From the NCBI GenBank assembly GCA_016710965.1, contig JADJTW010000002.1:1-64000 (forward strand): a stretch of 64,000 bases of DNA, in the 5' to 3' direction. The DNA comes from Flavobacteriales bacterium (GTDB lineage: Bacteria > Bacteroidota > Bacteroidia > Flavobacteriales_F > PHOS-HE28). The translations under genes were made by a program, and so were the position numbers. The notes under the pieces are model-generated. The model saw only the letters and a program-made list of their open reading frames with translations, made no database searches and was not told the origin of the DNA. Positions 9,636 through 18,080 of this stretch are shown one piece after another (the stretch's first letter is position 1; each line of letters begins with the position of its first letter).

Positions 9636-12600
9636 TCAGCGCAGCAAGGTCACGTGGCCGGTCAATGTGGTCACGTCCTCCTGCCTGCAATAGGCGTTGT
9701 ATGTCACAATGACGAAGTAAGTGCCATCAGGTACCGTCTCCCCCATATTGTCCAGTTTGCCGTTCCAGCCCACGTTGCTGTTGCCGGTGCTGAAGACCTT
9801 CATGCCCCAGCGGTTGTAAATGTCCATGCGGTACCCCTCGGGATCGATGTTGATCATCCTGAACTCTTCGTTCATCTTGTCGCCGTTCGGCGTGAACACG
9901 TTGGGCAGGATGGGGTCGCCCAGCGCGATGGAATTCAACTGCACTTCCACAGTGTCCATCACCGTGCATCCATCCGGGTCGGTGGCGATGAATGAATAGA
10001 GCCCCGGCTGGTCGGTACTGATGGATACTGTAGCGTCACCGGTGCTCCAGAGGATCTGCTGCGGGGTGAACGAGGGACCGAACGACGTGGCATCCTCCGG
10101 GCAGATCTTGCGATCGGCCATCGGCGGGAAATGCTGTTGCGGCAGCACCAGGCTGGTGTCGCTGGCCTCGCAATAGCCGAAGGTGACATCCACCCAATAG
10201 GTGCCCGTCTCCTCCACCGTGATCACCTGCGCGTTCTGGCCTGTGCTCCACGTGTAGGTATCGTAGCCGCCCGGAGCGGTGAGGTTGACGCTGCTACCAT
10301 CGCAGAGCACCAGTGGCGAAGGAATGACCACTGTGGTATCCGGTGGATCGAGGACGATGATGCGCGAGAGCGTAACCGTATCGCCGCAGTATGCATCGAT
10401 CACGAGCAGGGTGATGATATAGTCGCCAGGACTATCGTACACGGCAACGGGTTCTGCCAGGGTACTGGTGGTTCCATTGCCAAGGTCCCAGAAGTACGTG
10501 GTGCTCCCTGTGCTGCTGTTCGCAAGGTCGATCTCGAAGCTGCTGCACGTGACGAGGGGGTCGGCGGTGAAGCCCGCTTCCATGACCAGTGGATCGACGA
10601 CCTCGAGTTCAAGGGTGGTGGTGTCGGTGGCCTCGCAAAAGCCCGTGGCCGATCCGATCAACGTGATCGTGTATGTGCCCGGCTCGTTGAAGGTGTAAGT
10701 GATGGATTGATCAGTGCCGATGACGGCGCCAGCGAGATCCCAGCTCCATGTCGTTGCGTCGCCCGTACCGGTAAGCGTCACGGGCGCACCGGTGCAGGCG
10801 CCCACCCCACCGGCATCGATCCCTACGGATAGCAGCTGCTCGAAATCGATCTTGAACACGCCAAGGTCCCATCCGACATTGTTCGTGGGGGCGTAAGCAC
10901 CTGGCGTCGTCGGCATGCTTTGGCCGCCACTGCATACTCCTTGGTACACCACGCCGCGCTTGTCGAATCGCGATGTGCCGCCATCCACGTGGCTGCCGCC
11001 GTAATACGTGCCGAAGAGGATGCTGCCCATGTCGTTGTCGTAGCAGGCGAGGTAGAAGCTGTTGCCGCCCACGGAATAAAGCGCATCCGCAGTGGTGGTC
11101 CAGGTGCCGCTGGGATTGTATCCGCTCACATAGATGTGATCGCACTCATCCACCAGGAAGGCCACGGGTGCCATGTTGGGGCCCACTGTAGTTGTGAAGA
11201 TGGGCGCTGTGAGGGCAGGATCGAAGGAGGCTACGAAAACGCCTCCGTTGGCGATCCCGAAGATGCCTGTGGGCTCGATGGCAAGCGTGCCCTGCGTTTG
11301 CCCATAGATGTACACGTCACCTTCGCTGTCGAGGTCAAGGAAGTATGCTTGGTCGGAGGATGCAGTGCCGAAGTAGGTGCCAGCGGTGAGCGTGCTTCCG
11401 CTCAACTTCACCACGTACCCATCACGCGGACCGCCTAGGTAGGTGGCCTGCCAACCACCCGTGGGCATCGGGAAGTTGCTGCCCTCGGTGCCACCGCACA
11501 CATAGATGTCGCCGGCTGCATCGAACCGAAGGCCCAAGCCGCTGTCCTGTGCGCTTCCGCCGATGAAGGTGCTCATCAGGAGAGTAGAGCAATCAGGGCT
11601 GACACCCACTACCACCGCATCCTGCCCACCACCGAAAGCGGTTTGGAAGGCGCCTGCTGTCGTCGGGAAATCGGCGCTCTGCGCGCTACCTGCGATCCAA
11701 ATGTTCAATTGCGCATCCACCATGATCTCGCCGCGATAGGTGTCGCCGTAGTTCGTGGTCATGCTTTGCCGCCCGTCCTGCGCACTGCCTCCGAGATAGG
11801 TGCTCCCAATGAGGGCCGTGGCTGTGCTGTTCAGATGCACGAGCACGATGTCGCTGGATCCGTTGTGCGTGGCGTCGAACGCGGTGGTGGTGGTAGGGAA
11901 GCCTGCTCCCGTGCTGCTGCCCAGTATGCACAGCTCGTCGTTGCTGTTCACGATCATGCTATGGGGCTTGTCGTCGCTGGTGCTTCCGAGGAAGGTGGCC
12001 CAGATCAATGATGCGGCATCGGGTGTGAACTTGTTCACGACGATGTCGGTGCCGCTGCCGCCTGCTGGCGACGTTTGGAAAGCGCCGAGGGTGGCTGGGA
12101 AGTTGTTGCCGAAATTCTGCGCGCCGCCATACATGTTCCCGGCGTTGTCGAAGGTGCTGCAGTGGCCGTAGTTGCTCGCTCCGGTCTGGCCGCTGTAAGT
12201 GGCGCCCATCAACGTGGGGTCAATCACCACCGCGCGGCGGCTATCGATGCCCTTGGGGAAGGAGAAGCCCACTTCATCGCCATCCACCTCGAACCTGCAG
12301 ACCAACGGCGAATCATCATCGGCGTACCACGCTACGGGCTTCAGTTCTGTCAGGTCGCCGACACTGGTTCGCATCACCAGGTTGCCATCGTTGTCCACGC
12401 CGAGGCCGTCGAGCGCTTCATATCTGAAACGGATCGTGCTCGCATCGGCACCAGCATCAAGGAGAAGGTCGTACTTCAACTGGCCTTCTGCGCTGTGCCA
12501 GTGCATATCGATGCCCGGCCAGAGGTCTTCGTAATGCACGCTCTCGAACACGGGCACACGCGATGCCCACTTGCTCTGATCGTTCCCCAGGAAGTAGTTG

Positions 12601-12971
12601 TGGTACTCAGGCCGGGCATGCTCGCCGCGCACCCCTGTCTTCAGGTTCGCCCCGACGAAGTGTACCCTCCACGCATGGCCCTTGAGGCTGAATGATGCCT
12701 GTTGCTCCTCGGGCCATTGGATGTACTCGTGCATTCGTTCGCTGGCATCGCTCTGGTAACGCGACCAGGTGATGGCGTTGCGCTGAAGGAACATGGCGCT
12801 ATTGGGGAAGCTGGCCTTGAACAAAACCTGCTGCGGCCATTGGCCACGATTGGCGACATACTGCACGCGCGCACGACCAGGGGCTTCAGCATGGTCGTGG
12901 GCATTGACGGGGATCGTGCTGGAGAGAGCGAGCGTGGCGCCAAGAGCGCAGGCGATCGGGCAACGGGTCAT
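9636..12971 (-). CDS. T9SS-secreted SBBP/PKD-domain surface protein, paralogue 3
   Basis: 1111-residue secreted protein whose signal peptide ends VNA|HDH. It has a DUF7948-like region (YVANRGQWPQQ) and SBBP propeller repeats (GSTYLGGSAQDG, FPTTTTAF and so on). Two PKD-like domains follow (WSWDLAGA, FWDLGNGT), then an Ig-like segment starting LVLCDGSSVN and a CHU_C domain (LPNVFTPNGD, IYNRWGMKVF, HVTLLR end). The N-terminal two thirds match paralogue 2 and the C-terminal third matches paralogue 1, so the gene looks mosaic. It heads the tandem array in transcription order and 36 bases separate it from paralogue 2. The 150-base gap upstream shows no clear promoter. Confidence 0.88.
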   Translation of the reverse strand: MTRCPIACALGATLALSSTIPVNAHDHAEAPGRARVQYVANRGQWPQQVLFKASFPNSAMFLQRNAITWSRYQSDASERMHEYIQWPEEQQASFSLKGHAWRVHFVGANLKTGVRGEHARPEYHNYFLGNDQSKWASRVPVFESVHYEDLWPGIDMHWHSAEGQLKYDLLLDAGADASTIRFRYEALDGLGVDNDGNLVMRTSVGDLTELKPVAWYADDDSPLVCRFEVDGDEVGFSFPKGIDSRRAVVIDPTLMGATYSGQTGASNYGHCSTFDNAGNMYGGAQNFGNNFPATLGAFQTSPAGGSGTDIVVNKFTPDAASLIWATFLGSTSDDKPHSMIVNSNDELCILGSSTGAGFPTTTTAFDATHNGSSDIVLVHLNSTATALIGSTYLGGSAQDGRQSMTTNYGDTYRGEIMVDAQLNIWIAGSAQSADFPTTAGAFQTAFGGGQDAVVVGVSPDCSTLLMSTFIGGSAQDSGLGLRFDAAGDIYVCGGTEGSNFPMPTGGWQATYLGGPRDGYVVKLSGSTLTAGTYFGTASSDQAYFLDLDSEGDVYIYGQTQGTLAIEPTGIFGIANGGVFVASFDPALTAPIFTTTVGPNMAPVAFLVDECDHIYVSGYNPSGTWTTTADALYSVGGNSFYLACYDNDMGSILFGTYYGGSHVDGGTSRFDKRGVVYQGVCSGGQSMPTTPGAYAPTNNVGWDLGVFKIDFEQLLSVGIDAGGVGACTGAPVTLTGTGDATTWSWDLAGAVIGTDQSITYTFNEPGTYTITLIGSATGFCEATDTTTLELEVVDPLVMEAGFTADPLVTCSSFEIDLANSSTGSTTYFWDLGNGTTSTLAEPVAVYDSPGDYIITLLVIDAYCGDTVTLSRIIVLDPPDTTVVIPSPLVLCDGSSVNLTAPGGYDTYTWSTGQNAQVITVEETGTYWVDVTFGYCEASDTSLVLPQQHFPPMADRKICPEDATSFGPSFTPQQILWSTGDATVSISTDQPGLYSFIATDPDGCTVMDTVEVQLNSIALGDPILPNVFTPNGDKMNEEFRMINIDPEGYRMDIYNRWGMKVFSTGNSNVGWNGKLDNMGETVPDGTYFVIVTYNAYCRQEDVTTLTGHVTLLR

Positions 12972-13124
12972 CGGGTCAGGGGTCAGGTTCGGTCGGGTGC
13001 TTGGATGACGCTCGCAGGGGAGTGCCGGTTGTCCCCTTGGAACCGAAGGTTACGCATGGTTGGCCAGCAGCGCCATACATGCCGACGGCCCCGGCAGAAT
13101 GGACGACGGAGCGGGTGGAGCCTT

Positions 13125-14876
13125 TTAACGGAACTGCAGTTCGTAGAGCTTGCGGTAGGCCCCGTTGCGCGCCAGCAACTCCTGGTGATCCCCTTGCTCG
13201 ATGATGCTTCCCTTGTCGATCACCAGGATCCGATCAGCATGCTGTACCGTGCTCAGGCGGTGGGCAATGACGATGCTCGTCCGGCCCTTGGTGATCCGTT
13301 CGGTGGCCTGGGCGATGAGCTGCTCGCTGAGGCTATCGACACTGCTGGTGGCCTCGTCGAGCACGAGCACCTTGGGCTTGTGAACGGCGGCACGGATGAA
13401 GGCGAGCAATTGCCGCTGTCCGGTGCTCAGGATGCCGCCCCGCTCCCCCACCTCGGTGTCGTAGCCCTTGGGCAATCGCTCGATGAAGTCGTGCGCACCC
13501 ACCTCTACGGCCGCCGCGATCACTTCCGCCCGTGTGATGCCCGGGTCGTTGAGCGTGATGTTGTTGTGTATCGTATCGCTGAAGAGGAACACATCCTGAA
13601 GCACCACGCTGATGCTTCGCTGCAGATCGCTCAGCCGGTAGTCCCTGATATCCACATCATCGAGATAGACCGCGCCCTTCTGGAATTCGTACGCACGGCT
13701 GAGCACATTGATCAGGGAGCTCTTGCCGCTGCCGGTGGCGCCCACCAGCGCGATCATCTGCCCCGCCTTCGCCTCGAAGCTGATATCCTTCAGCACGTAT
13801 TGCTCGTCCTCGTACGCGAAGCTCATCGCATCGAAGCGGATGTCGCCGCGAAGCGCGCCGGTGCCCGAAGCGCCCTCGTCCTTCAAGCTCATTTCCGTCT
13901 CGAGAACCTTGAAGACGCGCTCGCTGCCCACCATGCCCATCTGCAACACGTTGAATCGATCGGCCAATTGGCGGATGGGCCTGAAGAGCATGTTGATGAA
14001 GAGGATGTACGCGAAGACATCGCCCAGCGTAGCAACGCCAGCGAGCACGTCCTTCACTCCCCACCACACCAGGAAGCCCAGCGAGATGGCACTGAGGACC
14101 TCCACCACCGGGAAGAAGATGCTGTAGGCGAGCACGCTGCGGATGTGGGCCGATCGGTGTTCCTTGTTGATCGCCTTGAACTTGTCGTACTCCTGCTCTT
14201 CCCTGCCGAAGAGCTGAACGATGGCCATGCCCTGGATGTGCTCTTGCACGAAGGCGTTCAACCGTGCCACCTGCGTGCGCACGTCCTGGAAGCTCTTCTG
14301 TATGCTGTTCTTGAAGATGTTGGTGCTCCAGATCAACAACGGGATCGGCACCATGCTCAGCAAGGCCAGTTTCCAGTTCACCACGAACATGACCACCACT
14401 ACCACCACCAGCTTCAGGATATCGCCCATGATCATGAGCAGCCCTTGTGAGAAGATGTCGTCGATGGTCTCGATGTCGCTGATGACACGCGTGACCAACG
14501 TGCCGATGGGCGTGCGGTCGAAGTATCGCAGCTTGAAGCCGATGATGCGTGCGTAGAGCTTCTGCCGCAGGTCGAAGGTGACCGCCTGGCCAAGCCAGCT
14601 GGTCCAATAGGCCTGGTAGAACTGGACGACGGTCTCGATGATCAACAATAACGTGATGACCAGCGTCACCATCCACAAGCCGCGCTCATCACCGGTGAGC
14701 GCATACTCATCGATCATGTCGCCCATGAGCAGCGGCCGCACCACACCAAGCAGCGCGAGGAAGATGGTGAGCGCGAAGCTGGTCCAGAACACGGCCTTGT
14801 ACGGGCGTGTGAAGGCGAAGACCTGTGCGAACAGCTTGCGATCGAAAGCCTTGCCTTGTGCAGTTGCCGTGCTCAT
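13125..14876 (-). CDS. ABC exporter, fused membrane and ATP-binding domains
   Basis: 583-residue half-transporter of the ABCB/MdlB type, expected to work as a dimer in the inner membrane exporting lipid, drug or peptide; the substrate is not deducible. An N-terminal block of six hydrophobic helices (about 25-320) is followed by a nucleotide-binding domain. That domain has Walker A GATGSGKSSL, an ABC signature variant LSTGQRQLLA, Walker B VLVLDEATSSVD and the H-loop IVIAHRLSTV. The start is ATG 14876, which overlaps the truA stop as ATGA. The frame stays open further upstream, but that part only shadows truA. Thr replaces the second Gly of the usual LSGGQ. Confidence 0.9.
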   Translation of the reverse strand: MSTATAQGKAFDRKLFAQVFAFTRPYKAVFWTSFALTIFLALLGVVRPLLMGDMIDEYALTGDERGLWMVTLVITLLLIIETVVQFYQAYWTSWLGQAVTFDLRQKLYARIIGFKLRYFDRTPIGTLVTRVISDIETIDDIFSQGLLMIMGDILKLVVVVVVMFVVNWKLALLSMVPIPLLIWSTNIFKNSIQKSFQDVRTQVARLNAFVQEHIQGMAIVQLFGREEQEYDKFKAINKEHRSAHIRSVLAYSIFFPVVEVLSAISLGFLVWWGVKDVLAGVATLGDVFAYILFINMLFRPIRQLADRFNVLQMGMVGSERVFKVLETEMSLKDEGASGTGALRGDIRFDAMSFAYEDEQYVLKDISFEAKAGQMIALVGATGSGKSSLINVLSRAYEFQKGAVYLDDVDIRDYRLSDLQRSISVVLQDVFLFSDTIHNNITLNDPGITRAEVIAAAVEVGAHDFIERLPKGYDTEVGERGGILSTGQRQLLAFIRAAVHKPKVLVLDEATSSVDSLSEQLIAQATERITKGRTSIVIAHRLSTVQHADRILVIDKGSIIEQGDHQELLARNGAYRKLYELQFR

Positions 14877-15652
14877 GCGTGCGGGGCGCGAAGTTCCGTC
14901 ACGATGAAGGGATACACGACATGCTCCAGGTATAAACCGCAGGCAGGCGCGCTGCGACCGGCCGCATGGCGGTCCCTGGCGGCAAGCACCTCGGCCATGT
15001 GCTCCGGTGGCTGCTGCCCCTTTCCGATGCGCAGGCAGGTGCCTACGATGGACCGTACCATGTTGCGTAGGAAGCGATCGGCCTTGATGCGGAAGACGTA
15101 TCCATTGGGTCCGGCCTCCCAATGCGCTTCTCGCACATCGCAGATGGGCGTCTTCACATCGCTGCCGGTCTTCTGGAAGCTGCTGAAGTCCTGCCGGCCA
15201 ATGAGCACCCTGCAGGCTTCGTTCATGTGGTCCACGTCGAGGGCAGGCTTCAACTGGTGCGAAAGGTCGGTGAGGAAGGGATCCTTGCGCCGGTGTATGC
15301 GGTAGCAGTAGCCGCGCTCGGTGGCGCTGAAGCGCGCGTGCGCATCATCAGGGACACTGATCAAGCGCTTGACCGCGATATCGTCAGGCAGCAGACTGTT
15401 CAGGCTGTACATGAAGCGACCGTCGAGAACGCGGTCGCCCGGTCCATCGAAGTGCAGGAAGTATTGCGAGGCATGCACGCCGGTGTCCGTCCTGCCGCAT
15501 CCGATGGCATTCACCTTATGCCGGTGCAACGCGAATTGGAGCGCCTTCTCCACCTCGGCCTGCACGCTGGGCGCATCGGGCTGCCGCTGCCAGCCGCGGT
15601 ACGCCGTACCGCAGAAGGAGAGTTCGAGGAAGTAGCGCGGGAGGATCTCCAT
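14873..15652 (-). CDS. truA: tRNA pseudouridine(38-40) synthase TruA
   Basis: 259-residue cytoplasmic enzyme that isomerises uridines 38-40 in the tRNA anticodon arm. The catalytic Asp lies in GCGRTDTGVHA. Other family features are YRGWQRQP near the N-terminus and FLRNMVRSIVGT near the C-terminus. Length and collinearity are normal. The stop codon overlaps the ATG of the downstream ABC exporter (ATGA), implying translational coupling. A 7-of-8 match to the -7 motif (TACTTTCA on the minus strand, 15682-15689) lies 29 bases upstream of the ATG. Confidence 0.96.
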   Translation of the reverse strand: MEILPRYFLELSFCGTAYRGWQRQPDAPSVQAEVEKALQFALHRHKVNAIGCGRTDTGVHASQYFLHFDGPGDRVLDGRFMYSLNSLLPDDIAVKRLISVPDDAHARFSATERGYCYRIHRRKDPFLTDLSHQLKPALDVDHMNEACRVLIGRQDFSSFQKTGSDVKTPICDVREAHWEAGPNGYVFRIKADRFLRNMVRSIVGTCLRIGKGQQPPEHMAEVLAARDRHAAGRSAPACGLYLEHVVYPFIVTELRAPHA

Positions 15653-15843
15653 GCAAGGCCAGCCTGCTTGAAATTGGGCCGTGAAAGTATTGTGCGAGCC
15701 TGGCTGCTGATGAGGTGGAATCGGCTCCTAATTGTCCTACGTTCACAGTCCTAAACCTAACTGTTCGTGAAGCAACTGCTCCCCTTGCCGTGTGTTTCAC
15801 TCAAGCAGGGCGACTTCATGAACAACAACTTCCCAATCTTCTG

Positions 15844-17283
15844 ATGCCAACTGCCCGAACGATCGGAGTCGCGCTCCTATTGGCAAGCTCGTGCGGAACC
15901 TGGCTTTCCGCCCAATCACGTAACGCGAATTGGTTGACTGAGTGCTCGCTGTCTTTCAACACGGCCGGAACGAGTCTCGCCACACTACCCGTTGACTATC
16001 AAACAAACGGATTGACCATCAGCGACCCCAACGCACATCTCATGCTCACCATCGGCGGTGCTGGGAGTAGTGAACCGATTGGCATTCTCGATAACACGTT
16101 CCAACCGATCGCCAACCATCCGCCGACGGACTTCTGGCTCCACAACATGACCCCGAACAATGCCGTCTTCATCCCTGTTCCCGGTCACCCGGAACGCACG
16201 TTCCTCTTTTTCCACCGGAGTTTCTCATTCGATGTCCGCAAGTATGGTTGGCTGGAGATCGGCCCCGACGGCCCCGGAGGGCAATTGCGCATGACCGACA
16301 TCGGCTTGCAGTACTTCATGCTGAACCCTGCCATCAAATGCACCGGCATCGCCCATGCCAACGGCGAAGACTATTGGTTCATCACCCAAGCCGTAGGCAC
16401 CAACGAAGTGCATGCCTTCCGCATCGGCGACCTGGGCGTGGAAGAGGGGCCCGTCATCAGTCCTGGCGGTGTGCTCATAGACGAGCAGCACAAGAATGGG
16501 ATGATGGTGGCCTCCCTGCAAGGGGATCACCTGGTCTCGGAAGCATACGACCAGCTGAACCAAACGCTCCCCACCTTCGAACTCTATGCGTTCGATCCTT
16601 CCACCGGCCAGGCGACATACGAGCACACGTTCGAGGGATTGAGCGGAACGCATTGGGGTGCGGAGTTCAGTCCTTCGGGCCGTTTTCTTTACTTCCTGCG
16701 AGGCGAGAACCTGGCAGGAGCCCATAGCCATACGATCTATCAGTACGATTTGATGGCGCCGGACCTGGAAGCCTCCCGCGTGGTGGTGGATACGCATGAC
16801 AATTTCCTAGGTGGCACCGCAAGCGTCAATAACAACCTATGCCTGGCTCCTGATGGGCGCATCTACGCGAATCGGTACCCGATCTCTTCGTTCGCGATCA
16901 TCAACTTTCCGGACGAAGCAGCGCCAGCTTGCGCATATGAGGAGGATGGAATCCTGCTGGACAGTTGCACCGTTGGCGTACCCCAGCCGCTGAAGTACTA
17001 TCATGACGATGCTGCGCTTGGCGTAACGGCCCTGGAGAGGCCCGCTCTGCGTGTATGGCCGAATCCTGTAATGGAGCAGGGAGTTGTGAGCGGTGTGGAT
17101 GATGGCCAGATCCAATTGCGGTGGTGCGATGCGCTTGGACGCGTGATCCAGGAGGGAACCTCGCTGGCACAAGACGGTCGTGTGTCCCTTGATGTGCAGT
17201 CGCTACCCAGCGGAGCCTATGTGCTTAATGTGATGCCCAAGAATGGCATGCCCGCCTCGGTGCGGGTGAGCGTGATGCATTGA
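15844..17283 (+). CDS. T9SS type A sorted secreted protein, propeller-like, function unknown
   Basis: 479-residue secreted protein. ATG 15844 is preferred over an in-frame upstream start because MPTARTIGVALLLASSCG opens a signal peptide ending LSAQ. The body contains alternating short beta segments such as EFSPSGRFLYFLRG and NLCLAPDGRIYANR, typical of WD40/YncE-like propellers that narrate data values. The C-terminal 75 residues form a type A T9SS sorting domain (LRVWPNPV, LPSGAYVLNV). The substrate is unknown. The 190-base gap to truA upstream holds only a weak -7-like match (TACGTTCA, 15738-15745). Confidence 0.85.
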   Translation: MPTARTIGVALLLASSCGTWLSAQSRNANWLTECSLSFNTAGTSLATLPVDYQTNGLTISDPNAHLMLTIGGAGSSEPIGILDNTFQPIANHPPTDFWLHNMTPNNAVFIPVPGHPERTFLFFHRSFSFDVRKYGWLEIGPDGPGGQLRMTDIGLQYFMLNPAIKCTGIAHANGEDYWFITQAVGTNEVHAFRIGDLGVEEGPVISPGGVLIDEQHKNGMMVASLQGDHLVSEAYDQLNQTLPTFELYAFDPSTGQATYEHTFEGLSGTHWGAEFSPSGRFLYFLRGENLAGAHSHTIYQYDLMAPDLEASRVVVDTHDNFLGGTASVNNNLCLAPDGRIYANRYPISSFAIINFPDEAAPACAYEEDGILLDSCTVGVPQPLKYYHDDAALGVTALERPALRVWPNPVMEQGVVSGVDDGQIQLRWCDALGRVIQEGTSLAQDGRVSLDVQSLPSGAYVLNVMPKNGMPASVRVSVMH

Positions 17284-17324
17284 GCAGGTGACCCGCAGGC
17301 GCTTCCGCGGTGCATCTTCGCTGC

Positions 17325-17825
17325 ATGCCCCGCATCGGCCTCCTCTCCGACACGCATGGCTGGCTCGATCCGCGTCTTCAAGAGCATTTCAAGGATTGCG
17401 ATGAGATCTGGCATGCTGGCGACATCGGCGGTCTGCACGTAACGGATGAACTGTCCAAGTGGAAACCGCTGCGCGCCGTGTGGGGCAACATCGATGACGC
17501 GAAAGCGCGCAAAGCCTTCCCCGAGCACCAGCGCTTCACCCTCGGCGGCGTAACCGTGTGGATGACGCATATCGGCGGGCGGCCTCCGCGCTACGACCGG
17601 ACCGTGAACGAGGAACTGAAGCAGGATCCGCCAGGCCTGTTCATCTGCGGGCACTCGCACATCCTGTTGGTGCAGTTCGATACGACGCTGAACTGCCTCT
17701 ATATGAACCCCGGTGCGGCCGGGAATCACGGCTGGCACAAGATGCGAACCGTGCTGCGTTTCAGCCTGGAGAACGGCAAGCCGAAGGACCTGGAGGTGAT
17801 CGAGCTGGGTTCTCGGGGAGGATGA
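17325..17825 (+). CDS. Metallophosphoesterase, YfcE/MJ0936 family
   Basis: 166-residue predicted phosphodiesterase. Metal-ligand motifs are in family order: LLSDTHG, HAGDIGG, WGNID, THIGG and CGHSHI. This is the two-metal YfcE/MJ0936 fold; the physiological substrate is not known. ATG 17325 is used rather than the in-frame GTG 15 bases earlier because LLSDTHG then falls at the usual position. A 7-of-8 -7-like match (CATCTTCG, 17313-17320) ends four bases before the ATG, suggesting a very short or absent leader. The following nqrM-like gene starts 41 bases after its stop. Confidence 0.9.
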   Translation: MPRIGLLSDTHGWLDPRLQEHFKDCDEIWHAGDIGGLHVTDELSKWKPLRAVWGNIDDAKARKAFPEHQRFTLGGVTVWMTHIGGRPPRYDRTVNEELKQDPPGLFICGHSHILLVQFDTTLNCLYMNPGAAGNHGWHKMRTVLRFSLENGKPKDLEVIELGSRGG

Positions 17826-17854
17826 TCGATCGCAGCGGCCGACTACACCGGGAT

Positions 17855-17862
17855 TACCTTCG
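17855..17862 (+). promoter_or_regulatory. -7 promoter element, TACCTTCG
   Basis: Exact match to the TAnnTTYG pattern seen before several genes here. It ends four bases before the ATG of the nqrM-like gene, so the transcript would be nearly leaderless. No convincing -33 TTG is visible. Confidence 0.4.
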
Positions 17863-17866
17863 CCCC

Positions 17867-18076
17867 ATGACGCCGTTGCTCACCATCCTTATCGCCATCC
17901 TGCTCATCGGGCTCGCCTTCGTCGGCATTGCTGTGAAGATCTGGGCGAAGAAGGACGGGGCTTTCGCTGGCACCTGCGCCAGCAACAATCCGCTAGTTCA
18001 AGCTGAAGGCGGGAGCTGCGGCTTCTGCGGAGCGCGTCCCGAGGAGAAGTGCAAGCGCGACGAGCTTCCATCCTGA
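17867..18076 (+). CDS. nqrM: Small four-cysteine membrane protein, probable Na+-NQR maturation factor NqrM
   Basis: 69 residues: one N-terminal transmembrane helix (about 2-26, MTPLLTILIAILLIG) followed by a short hydrophilic tail with four cysteines (GTCASNN, GGSCGFCG, EEKCKRD). NqrM (DUF539) of Na+-NQR systems has the same plan, one helix plus four conserved Cys, and is needed to assemble the Fe/Fe-S centre between NqrD and NqrE. In proteobacteria it lies next to apbE at the end of the nqr operon. Here it lies directly beside apbE but on the opposite strand, converging with only four bases between the stops. Assignment rests on size, topology, cysteines and position; the Cys spacing differs from proteobacterial NqrM. 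Confidence 0.7.
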   Translation: MTPLLTILIAILLIGLAFVGIAVKIWAKKDGAFAGTCASNNPLVQAEGGSCGFCGARPEEKCKRDELPS

Positions 18077-18080
18077 TCGG

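Noticed and set aside
12972..13124. Promoter TAACCTTCG before T9SS paralogue 3
   Set aside because: It needs three bases between TA and TTCG instead of two and lies far from the ATG; not convincing.
12702..14450. 582-codon open frame antisense across paralogue 3 and the ABC exporter
   Set aside because: It spans two unrelated genes and their intergenic gap, and the protein is His/Val/Ala-rich noise.
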